From: Apodemus sylvaticus
Taxonomy: Eukaryota; Chordata; Mammalia; Rodentia; Muridae
Direction: 5' to 3'
NCBI RefSeq assembly: GCF_947179515.1
Contig: NC_067473.1
Span: 69,968,219-70,032,218 of the forward strand
Length of the DNA: 64,000 bases
Part shown: piece by piece, positions 34,233 to 44,617 of the stretch
Layout: each line of letters begins with the position of its first letter
Numbering within the stretch: the first letter of the stretch is position 1
Made by a program: the position numbers and the translations under genes
Notes under the pieces: generated by a model
The model's database searches: none
What the model saw: only the letters and a program-made list of their open reading frames with translations
What the model was told of the DNA's origin: nothing

Positions 34233-37017
34233 GTATATTTAAAACAGACAAGTAAAGCAGATAGCTACTGAAAACAGAAGGTAGCAGTGGGTCTGTTGCT
34301 GTGTCAACAGGTTTCTAGAGATTTTCCTTGTTAGCCCAGCTCTTGGTTACTGTTCTGTTCAACCCCATTTCAGAGTAAATGTTTCCTGTTAGAAAGATAA
34401 TGAGAAACCAAGGCAGTCAAATAAAATTGCTATATAGGTTTTGTGTATGAAGAAAGAGTCAATGTGAAGTAATATATTTTTATGCAGAGAAGATTGTGGA
34501 AACCTTCTGTAACCCAATGTTTTATAAGATGTATTCATTCATGTTTAGATAGTCAACTTTCCTATGCAAGAGTCTATTTTCTTCCAAGCAAAGATTTCAT
34601 TTTCTGTTGTAACAGAAAAAAAAATCTTACATTAAATAATACAGAAATAAAACAAATACATTCAGAATTTAAGTTGTCTTGATAATTTTCTTTAAATCAT
34701 ATAAATCTTTCAAATTTTTAATTTGTTTGCAATTCCTATTCTTAAATTCATTAAAAAATACTCTATTTTCAAAATCTGCTTGTTATCCTTTATTTTTGTA
34801 ACATTCTAACGTATATTCAACTTAATTCAGCAGATAAAGGTTAATTTTAAATATTTTAGATATGGCTTACTAAGATATTAAAAACTATCACTCAGTTATT
34901 CAACAAAATAAGAAATAAATATCTGTAAGAGCTTAAAAATAAAAAAAAAAGACATTTTACATTTTAATTCTAATACAGATGCCTTTCTTAAACAGGAGTC
35001 TAGGCGAATCTTTCCCCAACATAAAATACATTGTTTGAGTTTGACAGAATACAATGGACTTAGAGTGTCAGAACTAACAAAAAACTTCAAAGACAAGCAT
35101 GCAGTAGTAAGAGTAAGGGTCACCTTGGGTCTTAAAATGAATGGAGGCAAGGGAAAGACCTTTCCTGCTCTCAAGTCTTTGTTTTAATGTGGAAATGTCA
35201 CAAGGCTTCTGCTGACTTCAGAGTACTACCTGGAGGGAGCAAGGAAGTATAAATGTCACTGAACCTCAAAGGCGTGATCTGGCATGTGTCTGGGAAACTT
35301 ATTAAGCTGTGTTCACAATGCAGAAAACTGCTTCATCTATTTTTCTGTGATAATCAGATCCTTAATTTGGTTATAGTTTATAAACAGTAGGGACACTTTT
35401 TTCTTTCTGTGAATGGGTTAAAACAGAAAAAAAAAAGGTAAAAATTATAAATACAACTCATGTTAGAAAAACTAGAACCCTAGCTGTGAATGGTGCCTCT
35501 GCAACATGCTATCTATGAACATGTTTAAACGATGTACAAGGTAATCACCTTCTGGCAGCGTGATTGTAAAGACTGGATATGCAATGTACATCATCGACAG
35601 ACCCAAATGGATGCGCATTTGGTGTCAGCTACGACTGACAACTAGTTGGCCAAGTAAGCTCTTATGAATATGACAATTGGAGATTCACTAGGTTTTGTCA
35701 GATAGTAGGAAAATACCTTGGAGAATACATGGGGATTAAGGATGCCAGAAATGCCTGATGTGAGTTTCTATTGAAATACAGAAACAGAAAACTAGATTAA
35801 AGTATCTTTATTCAACAAGTGTATCGGTGACAACCAAAGATGAAGCTTTATTCTGTGACTGGTTCTAATTTTCAAGTTGTGTTTCCAGCAGTCAGTTACC
35901 TTCTATATTTGATGGTTTGCAACCATGGAAAACTAGAGGATCATTTTCTTTCTGATTCTAGAGTTCTAACTCAGAATTGCATATCAGCTACTATTTCCAC
36001 CTCTACTCAACATCGTTCTTTTTTAGTCTTATAAATGAATGAAAGATGCTTAACTGCTCAAATGTCTGCCAGACTAGGAAAATTAAAGACAAGTATATAA
36101 ATAGAGAAAATGAGAAGAAAACATGACTGAACTGTGATAGATCTCCCTCGCCCCCCCTCTCTCCAAATGCATAATATATGGTCAGAGTGGTAGCTGGGAT
36201 AATATACGTATTTTGATCATATATTTCAAAAAAATAAAAAGAGTTGTTTTTGTGATTCATGCTACATTTTAAAAGTTCTCCACTCATGTAGCTATGGGCA
36301 AAATCTCATTCATTACTCAGCTATAGTAAAACTAGAATGAACACTGCAAACATGTGTATTTTCCTACTTTTCCCTATATTTAAAGTAGAAAAAAAAAACA
36401 AAGATCAAAACTTCAGAATTTGCATTTTGCTAATGTTCAAGTACATATGGAACAATCTGCTTGTCTACCTCCAAAGGTGATGCCCGTGGGAGATTTTCCA
36501 CAGTCTAGGTCTCAATTTCAGTTACAGATTCAAAAATACATTTTCTTCACAAAAACACCCTGAAGAGCCAAGTACAAAAGGGGCTTACTCTGGAAAAAAC
36601 AAAGAAATGATTATACCAATTTAAGATAAAATATGACCCTAAGACAGTATATCTGTACTCTTTAATTTTTAATTGCCGGATAAAATTTCATCAAAATATA
36701 TATTTTTCATAATTGGCACCCATTTTTTATGAAAAGCATAAATGTTGTAAAGGATTAAATTGTGCAGTTTAAATCACTGCATTAATTTAAAATTTTGAAA
36801 TGTGTATGATTTAAATACTTCATTCATTTATAAATAGGTATTCATGTCGAAAGACTGTTTTGGCTGAGCCTGAGTCCCTCCTCTTTTAAAATGAGAAGGT
36901 AGGTATCTTAAATAATTGCCTGCCAGTAGTTACTCTTCCTGGGTATCAATCAAGCATACTTAACATTATTGACATTAACAGCTGAAATCACATCAAAATT
37001 TCTATTGAAAGTGATTC
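34233..37017. other. unassigned sequence with a hairpin cluster
   Basis: No gene or repeat family recognised. Frames at 34482-34682, 34896-35174 and 35840-36287 show no known domain. The inverted repeats at 35523-35640 are listed separately. Confidence 0.45.
35523..35640. other. cluster of perfect inverted repeats
   Basis: In 118 bp there are a palindrome GTTTAAAC (35523-35530), an outer pair GATGTAC (35531-35537) with GTACATC (35586-35592), a hairpin CCAAATG-6 nt-CATTTGG (35603-35622) and, directly abutting it, TGTCAG-6 nt-CTGACA (35623-35640). Function unknown. Confidence 0.7.
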
Positions 37018-37176
37018 CAGCCCAGCAGTGCTGGCACATGCCTTTAATCCCAGCACTTGGGAGGCAAAGGCAGGAAGATTTCTGAGTTCGAGGCCAGCCT
37101 GGTCTAAAGAGTGAGTTGCAGGACAGCCAGGGCTACACAGAGAAACCCTGTCTCAAAAGACCAAAAAAAAAAAAAA
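37018..37176 (+). mobile_element. B1 SINE
   Basis: Nearly full-length B1: CAGTGCTGGCACATGCCTTTAATCCCAGCACTTGGGAGGC, then GAGTTCGAGGCCAGCCTGGTC and GGGCTACACAGAGAAACCCTGTCTC, ending in an A14 tail. Possible short target-site duplication ATTCCA on both sides (37014-37019 and 37180-37185), not firm. Confidence 0.97.
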
Positions 37177-37469
37177 GAATTCCACATTGCTAAAGCTCTG
37201 TGGATGTACTGATTTATATACTCAAAACCTTTATAGATATGGGCCACAGTGAAGACATTAGGGATAAAAAATTAAAATACCTAGAATTTTGATTCTATTC
37301 ATGTAGGTCTTTGAGCCTTGTAGCAGGAGACAGACATCAAACCATCTATGTGAAATTAAAATGTAGTCAATTTGGGGTTGGATACCATATAACTTAGCCT
37401 AATTTTATAATGTAGACTCTTGACTACATTGTAAGATAGATTCATTGGAATGTCTAGAAAAATAGCTTT

Positions 37470-37622
37470 TTATTTAATTTTCTTTTCTCCCCCCCCACTT
37501 ATCTTTAATCTTTTTTCACAGTCCAGTTGTTATCCCTGTCCAGTTCTGCCCTCCCAGCAATTCCTCATCATGTTTTTCCTCGCCTGTCTCCAAGAGGATG
37601 TCTCCTACACCACAGGAGTAAA
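37470..37622 (-). mobile_element. L1 3' terminal segment (part A of a 5'-inverted L1)
   Basis: CACAGTCCAGTTGTTATCCC at 37518 and CTGTCTCCAAGAGGATGTCTCC at 37585 match the outermost 3' UTR of the antisense Lx-like copies (30775 and 47770). Similarity stops near 37622. Confidence 0.82.
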
Positions 37623-37639
37623 ACCCCTATGGCAATGAA

Positions 37640-37873
37640 TTGAAATGTGCAAGCTCAGGAGGTGGGCATGGGGAGACCCTCTAGAATATACCAAGGACCT
37701 GGGGGTGAGAGAATCTCAGGACTGAAAGGAAGGAACCTTAGATAAAATGCCCAAAAGTGGGGGAGAGGGAATATGTAAAGTTTACCTCCAATAGAAACCA
37801 AGTGGATGGATGGGGTTGCATTCCCACAGTCAAAAAGTCTGACCTAGAATTGTCCCTATCTAAAAGAACTACA
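37640..37873 (+). mobile_element. L1 3' UTR segment in opposite orientation (part B)
   Basis: GGGCATGGGGAGACCCTCTAG at 37664, GGACTGAAAGGAAGGAACCTTAGATAAAATGCCC at 37720 and CCCACAGTCAAAAAGTCTGACC at 37824 are sense-oriented L1 3' UTR. They are the complement of blocks at about 31340-31530. Together with part A this gives the layout of an L1 with an inverted 5' segment. Confidence 0.82.
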
Positions 37874-38669
37874 GGGAAATATTATGTTTTATGAGTATTA
37901 TTATTAAATATTGTGAGTGCTTTAGAATATAGTCAGGTTACAAAATCTGTCATAAAATTTGTCAGGAAGAGCAAGCATTCCCAGAAATCAGACTCTGGCA
38001 TAATGGCTGATTTAAGGATTTAAATCATGAATAATATCAATTTTCGATATCTGGATAACCTACCTCAAAGACCAATTAATATTGTTGCAATATGAATACA
38101 AGACATTTCTCAAGCTAAATATTACTTTATTTAACAGTATTTATGAAATCCAGTAGAGAACTGCTTTAGTGAAGTGTCACACTATAGGAAGTTACTATCA
38201 TACATAAAATACATATATGCAAGAAAAAGTGACCAGTAACACAATCATGCATAGTAATATTTTCTTTAAATAAACAGGTTTTATGTTCATACATTTAGTG
38301 CTGCCCACTAGAGATTTAATGTTTTATCACGGACTCATATCTGGAAGAATGCAATTATTCCTTTCTCAACAAAAATTGATTGCCTATAGCTCTTCACATA
38401 GGGTGGGTCTTTGTGAACTGTTCCCCAGCACACACTGCCATTTCATTGATGTCATCACATGGATATTGGTTAGGCACTCATGCTCTTGAAGTTTCAATGG
38501 TGGAGCACAATCACACACAGCACGGCATCATTTATCTCCTTTTATGCTAACTTTCTTCTAATTTTCTTGTGTATGGGGGCGGGGATGGTTCATGTGCATA
38601 CAGTGACCAGAAATATACAACTTGGAGTGTTGTCCTTCAACGCTTGCCACAGTCCTTTTCTGAAACAGG
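37874..38669. other. unassigned sequence
   Basis: AT-rich; no feature recognised. Confidence 0.45.
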
Positions 38670-38766
38670 GTCTTTCTTTCTTTTTTTCTTTCTTTTTTTC
38701 TTTCTTTGTTTCTTTCCTTGTTTCTTTCTTTCTTTGTTTCTTTCTTTTTCTTTCTTTCTTTCTTTT
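38670..38766 (-). repeat. (TTTC)n microsatellite
   Basis: A pyrimidine-only run of TTTC units with TTTG and TTTTTC variants, directly joined to the 3' end of an antisense L1. On the minus strand it is a (GAAA)n extension of the L1 A tail. The phenylalanine-rich frames at 38480-38778 are its translation. Confidence 0.95.
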
Positions 38767-39437
38767 TTAATTAATTAATTTTTTACACTCCACATTTTAT
38801 TGCCCCCCACCCCTGTCTACCCTCCAACTGTTCCACATCCCATACCTCCTCCCTACCCCCTGTCTCCATGTGGATGTCCCTACACCCCACCCCATCTGAC
38901 CTCTAAACTCCCTGGGGCCTCCAGGCTCTAGAGGGTTAGGTGCATCATCTCTGAATGAACATAGACCCAGCAGTCCTCTATTGTATGTGTGTTGGTTGCC
39001 TTGTATCAGCTGGTGTATGCTGCCTTTTTGGTGGTCTAGTGATTGAGAGATCTTGGGGGTACAGTTTAATTGAGAGTGCTAGTCCTCCTACAGGATCGCC
39101 CTTCTCCTTAGCTTCTTTCAGCCTTCCCTAATTCTACCACAGGGATCAGCCACTTCTGTCCATTGGTTGGGTACAAGTATATGTATCTGACTCTATCAGC
39201 TGCTTGATGGGTCTTCCGGAGTACAGTCATGCTAGGTTCCTTTTTGAGAGAGCTCCATAGCCTCAGTAATAGTGTCAGGCCTTGGGACCTCCTCTTGAGC
39301 TGGATCCCACTTTGGGCCTGTCGCTGGAGCTTCTTTCCTCAGGCTCCTCTCCATTTCTATCCCTGTATTTCTTTCAATTATGGGTCAGAATTGTGATTGT
39401 GGGATGGCATGCCTCTCCCTCTTTTGATGCCCTTTGA
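38767..39437 (-). mobile_element. antisense L1 3' UTR
   Basis: Contains ACACTCCACATTTTATTGCC at 38785, CCTGGGGCCTCCAGGCTCTAGAGGGTTAGGTGCATC near 38910, GTGTATGCTGCC near 39013 and ATCCCACTTTGGGCCTG near 39304. It ends at about 39437, before ORF2. Confidence 0.92.
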
Positions 39438-39567
39438 GTGGTGAACGTGAAATCCTCGTGTTTAAGGCAGGCCCCACTGTAATTGACTTTTTAAACGGGT
39501 GTGGGGAATCCAAACGTTGGGCTATGTGCTTCTACAATAAGCACTTTGCTGAGTCATCTGCCAAGTC
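39438..39567 (-). mobile_element. tRNA-type SINE remnant, antisense
   Basis: GGGCTATGTGCTTCTACAATAAGCACTTTGCTGAGTCATCTGCCAAGTCCC (39519-39569) looks like the complement of a B2/B3-type head. It abuts the end of the L1 UTR. The 109-codon frame at 39434-39763 starts inside it and is not a gene. Confidence 0.5.
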
Positions 39568-40265
39568 CCTTATTTATTTACATAATTTGCAATTGAAAGC
39601 TTTTTACAATTACTTAATCAAGAACTACTTAGAATTAAAAGACAAAGTTATTCATAATTTGTCTGTTGAAATTAACTGCTTTAAAAAGAGTGCTTTTAAA
39701 AATTATTTATTAATTGTTGCACAGAATGGTTCCATGTTTATTTCTGTAGTGATTACAGTGTGAATATGAGAGGGGACATTAGTTATTTACAATTCAATCT
39801 GTGTTTTTAAAACACAAATAAATTATAATTTATGGACAAAGTGTTTCATATTGATTGATATATTAAAAATCTTTGTTCTGACAATCTGAAATAAGTTCCA
39901 TATTTACTCATGCTTAAATGCTCTGTATTTTATATATAAGGAAATAAATATCAACATGGCATGTGGAGATAAGTCATTTGAACTCATGATGACATAGTAA
40001 TTATTTTTATGCAAGGTATTGAGGAATACTCTCTCAAGGATCATCAATGTAGGATTTACATGTATGAATCTCTAATTCCATAAGCATGTCTAATTCATCA
40101 AAACTAGTCAGATACTGAGGTCTTCAGGGATAGAATAGCTTATTCATATTTGAGATCATGATTTACATGTATCACCTACTTCCTGGATACATGGCTTATT
40201 AATATCCTTTTAATTATTAATTAGATTTACATTTGCTTTACCTAATTTTCTTCTTATTATCACTA

Positions 40266-40297
<32 letters not shown>

Positions 40298-40679
40298 TGA
40301 AAAGCAATACAGATTTATCTATAATTATAGTTATAACTCTACAGGTAGTTGAAACTTTTTAAGGTTGAACATTTTAATGTTGACAAGAGCAAACTCAGAA
40401 TTTAAGGAGTTTGGTCTTATTTACAGACACTTAGATTGAATTGCCTACATAAAACCTAGGAAAGACTAAAGAAGAGAGAAAGATCATTTATATTTCTCTG
40501 TGGATTCATATGATTGTTTTCTAAAATTGTGTCCATAGAACTTTATAAGAGCCAGCCCACACAAGAAGACTTTGAAATTCGCTGTGACTTCATCTCTGTG
40601 ACAGAGGTCTATGAGACAGTGTTGAACACAGAGGATAGGTTTTCAGAGTAGTCAATACTTTGAGTGAAAGAACAGAACC
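39568..40679. other. unassigned sequence with an ATT microsatellite
   Basis: AT-rich. The ATT run at 40262-40298 is the only feature I recognise. Confidence 0.45.
40262..40298 (+). repeat. (ATT)n microsatellite
   Basis: About eleven ATT units preceded by ATCACTATC. Confidence 0.96.
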
Positions 40680-40797
40680 ATGGGGAAGGAGGATGAGATA
40701 TGGGGTTTGGGGAGGAGGGGAACTAGGAAAGGGGATAACATTTAAAATGTAAATCAAGAAAGTATCTAATAAGAAAGATTTTTTAAAAAAAGAAAAT
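40680..40797 (+). mobile_element. very short L1 3' tip, sense
   Basis: GGGGAGGAGGGGAACTAGGAAAGGGGATAACATTTAAAATGTAAATCAAGAAAGTATCTAAT at 40708-40769 is the last stretch of a rodent L1 3' UTR, followed by an A-rich tail. All else is missing. Confidence 0.82.
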
Positions 40798-42458
40798 GCA
40801 GTATGTCAGGAGGGGAGGACTCACAGTGGCTTGTCTAGTCGATGCTTGATGAGGCAAATATAGCAACCAAAAATGGTAAACAGCATGATATTTGCAATAT
40901 TTGCTGATTTCTGTTGATATATAGTTTGCATGCATAAATCTAATTCAGAAATATTAAGAAAACGTTAACTCTCACTGCAAATGCTATGAACTCACTCATA
41001 AATATCACATATATAGTATAAATGTGTAAGGATCATCTTTATATATGAACAACATATCACTTAGTGAGAGATAGGTCAGAGAAAAATTACTCCTCCATTT
41101 CGAAGCAGCTAGATGGAATTATCTAAAGTATTCTACAGGAGACTCAAGTCCTGCCCTCTCAGCTGGGTTTTTTTTTAAGTGATTCTGATATTAGAGCAAC
41201 TTAAAATGCTTTCATAACTCTCTAAACACAAACATTAAAGCCTTGAGGTAATCTGAGTTTACCATTAATTTTCTAAGTTTATTTAATAAAAAAATATTTT
41301 TTGAGAAAAATCATTTGTGATATAAAATGCTTATGGAAAAACAGGATTTTTCAGCATGCTGAGATCTAAACATTTACCTTCAAAACAAGATGATATACAT
41401 GTATATGATTATGTTTAAATATTATGCTGATTAAAAAATCAGAAACTAAAATGTAACTCTTAAGATAAACTTTTATATCTCAAAGAGTCTTGTCAAAGCC
41501 CCTACATTAACATTGCAATGAGGTTTCGCTTATAAAATGATAAACATATTTTTCATATACATATATAAATATCAATATCCTATTAGTGAAGAATGGATAT
41601 TACAGACCATTATGTTTGGAAAATAGGAACTGAGAATTTGATGTGGAGTTTAAAAGAATAGGTTTTTGTTTGTTTTGTGTGATTTGATTTGCGGATTTTT
41701 GTGTGTGTTTTTGTTTCTGCTTCGTTCTCACATAGCAAGCCCATGGGTAAGGAGATAATGACATAAGCACATGTGGTTTTAAAGTCATTGCATCAGTTAT
41801 CCTAACTTAGCCTCAGGAATGTGTGAAGAGCCCGAGGATGAAGAGAAGACATCAGCTAAGTCAGAAGTTTAGGAAGAAGAAACCTGCAAAGACCATGTAC
41901 ATGATTATAAAGTTAAACACAAAAGCATATCATGGTCCAGAATACAAAAATTTCAAGAAGGATGTTAGAAAAATGATATTTAACAAATGTTGTCTTTTTA
42001 CTAGAGGAAAAATAAAGTTTGCTCAAGCCTACAATTGAAGGAATATAGCACCCATATTAGGAAGAAATATGCCAATATTCAAGGTAACACAGGAAATGAT
42101 ATCTCCAGGGAAATAAGGAAGAGTTACAAGAAATTAATGCTTGCAATATTTTAAACTTATAAAATACAAAATTATGAATATGTCAACAATTATTCCATTT
42201 AAATTAATAATGCTGAAAAAACATTTTAAAATTCTATATTCCACTTTTTAGGTGAGATTATATTTTCTCTCATTTTATCTTATCTTATAATATATGGTAT
42301 TATTTTTATAGCACTGTCTTTGTACATAAGTGGATAGTGCACTCCCCCTTGGCTAATTTCAGTTCAAATTATTTCTTATTTATATTGGTATCTAACATTC
42401 CAATGGAAATGAAATATTTTCCACTTCTCTACCTTATATAGTGATTGAATTATTTTTA
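40798..42458. other. unassigned sequence
   Basis: No repeat family recognised. The lysine-rich 71-codon frame at 41823-42038 has no recognisable domain. Confidence 0.45.
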
Positions 42459-42735
42459 GTTAGATATTTTCTTTATTTACATTTCAAATGTTACCCCCTT
42501 CCCATGTTTTCCTTCTACAAACCTACTATCCATTTACCCCTTCCTCCTGCTCAACAACCCATCCACTCATGCTTCCCTGTTCTGCATTCCCTTACACTGG
42601 AGCAATGAGCCTTCACAGGTCCAAGGGCCTCTCCTCTCATTGATGTCTGATCAGACCATTCTCTGCTACCCATGCAGTGGGAGCCATGGGTCACTCTATT
42701 TGTACTCTTTGGTTGGTGGTTAAGTCCCCAGTAAT
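42459..42735 (-). mobile_element. antisense L1 3' UTR, truncated
   Basis: GATATTTTCTTTATTTACATTTCAAATGTTACCCCC at 42463-42498 and CTTTGGTTGGTGGTTAAGTCCCC near 42707 match the copies at 8636 and 53925. It stops at about 42735. Confidence 0.88.
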
Positions 42736-44350
42736 TGAACTCTAACATCATCTTAGAAAGACAATTGGTGAATTATTTCTGCCTGTTGGGATGTGAAGAG
42801 CTGGTCATTGGTCAATATGAATATTCCTTGCAGTAATGCAATGTGTTCTATGTAGTGTACTTCCTGACACCATTTAATTTTTTGGAAGCTCACCTCTGTA
42901 TTCCATTCCTTCTGGGAGGAATAAATTTTGAGATCACACTCCTGAGTTGTAAAATGACAGTATGTGACCCAGTACATATGGTCAAAGCTTATAAAGTTTC
43001 TGAGATATCCTTGTAACACACCATATCATACCATGATGATGAGTCAAACCATACCATCAGGTTATTTCTCAAGCATTTGCCTATAGAGGGTCTACTACAT
43101 CAGCAGGAAACTCCTACTGATGCTATAGTATATACTCCTTCAATGGTGCTAATAGAATTCAAAATTTAAAACCTATACTCTGAAAGCAATATCTGATATC
43201 TGTTAATTTCAATTTATTGGATTGACAAAGTATTATAATATAAAATGCTCATCAGAAAGATTTCATATAATCTTTATTATAAAATTCACATAATCTATGA
43301 CCTTTATATAATTATTTACATAATATGTTGAATCTAATAGAAAATGTTCAGAGAATTGTGTTGAAGGATATATTTCCTGGTCCAAAATTTGTCAGATTTT
43401 AAGTAAATGATCATTCATTGCTTACTGTACATTACATATTGTAAGTCTTATTTCTTCTACAACAATAGACTGTGTTAGGTATTGGATCAAACATTTTTCT
43501 TCGGCATCCAGGTAGTTATGGTCTTAATTCATTGCCTTGTTATAACAATAAATCTATCTTGGGAAAGGGGAGGACAGTGTATGTAAAGAATTTTATCCAC
43601 ATAATATTTTCTCTTCTGCTGTGCTCACCTTTAACATTGTAAGCTACATTAAGTTTCTGGATGTATAAAGTAGACTGTAATTCATTCATGAGTAAATAAG
43701 TGACAGGTGTGACACACAAAAGTTAATACGGTGAAATAAATGTTATGAAGTCATCTAAAGTGTAAGAAATTCCTCTAACTTCAAATATAAATCATAAATC
43801 TATTTGCCAATTAACAATAAATTATAAGGCCTTGTACTATGCATGTTAAATGGATGAATATATTGTCCTTTTGTCATTTTCATATTAACACTTAAAATAG
43901 ACAAAAATAAGATAGTAGTTTTTATTAATTATAAAACTTACTATAATAATAAATTTAATGAATTATTTTAATATTTAATTTATTAATTTTAAAATTATTA
44001 TAATCATAAAATTATTATAATGACATTATTTTAGTGATAATTAACAATTAATGAATTGTAAATAAAAAGCTGAAATTAGTAAATTCAAGGCTTTTAATCT
44101 AAGGAAGTTTTATGACAACATATCAGTTTATCTTTACAAAATTAGGGGTTTATAAAGTGTTAATTGTACGTGCCTAGAATATGAAAAAACATGCTAGATG
44201 GAAGGATCTTTCTCTATTTAGCTATGTACACCTATACTTAAACTCAAGATATTTCCTTTCTCTGCAATCCAAGAAAATAATGTGTTAGAAATTCAGGAGT
44301 TTCAGGAGTGCCCACTGCATTTAAAAAATAACAATGTGATAAGAGAGGGA
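42736..44350. other. unassigned AT-rich sequence
   Basis: Very AT-rich at 43900-44060, with runs of TTAATT/AAATTA. No gene or repeat family recognised. Confidence 0.45.
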
Positions 44351-44491
44351 GTGGAATGGAGTGATGGCTCCCTAATCAAGATCTCTTTCTACTCTATCAG
44401 TAGTCAAAAATTTCTGTTCCAAGACCCATATCAGGAGGGTCACAAATGTCTTAAGTGCATCTCCAAGGGATCTGATGCAAACAGACCTCCA
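44351..44491 (+). mobile_element. B3-type SINE, diverged
   Basis: CCAAGACCCATATCAGGAGGGTCACAAATGTCTTAAGTGCATCTCCAAGGGATCTGATGC (44418-44477) follows the order of the B3 middle part (CACCCACATGG…CTCACAA…TGTAACTCCAG…GGGGATCTGA). The head near 44360 is weak. The tail has become the CA/GA microsatellite. Confidence 0.68.
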
Positions 44492-44516
44492 TCACACACA
44501 CACACAAACACTCACA

Positions 44517-44582
<66 letters not shown>
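44492..44582 (+). repeat. compound (CA)n-(GA)n microsatellite
   Basis: CA units with one CACAAACACTCA interruption, then about 24 GA units. It starts at the 3' end of the B3 remnant, where such SINEs usually have CA-rich tails. Confidence 0.97.
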
Positions 44583-44585
<3 letters not shown>

Positions 44586-44617
44586 TAAAAACAATATATA
44601 ATTTCCCAGAAAACACA

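Noticed and set aside
38480..38778. Frames with long phenylalanine/serine/leucine runs resembling membrane segments
   Set aside because: They are the TTTC microsatellite and the L1 tail.
39434..39763. 109-codon plus-strand frame
   Set aside because: It begins in a SINE remnant next to an L1 end and continues in AT-rich sequence with no recognised motif.
41823..42038. Lysine- and arginine-rich 71-codon frame
   Set aside because: Basic composition follows from A-rich DNA. No domain or retrocopy parent recognised and no A tail follows closely.
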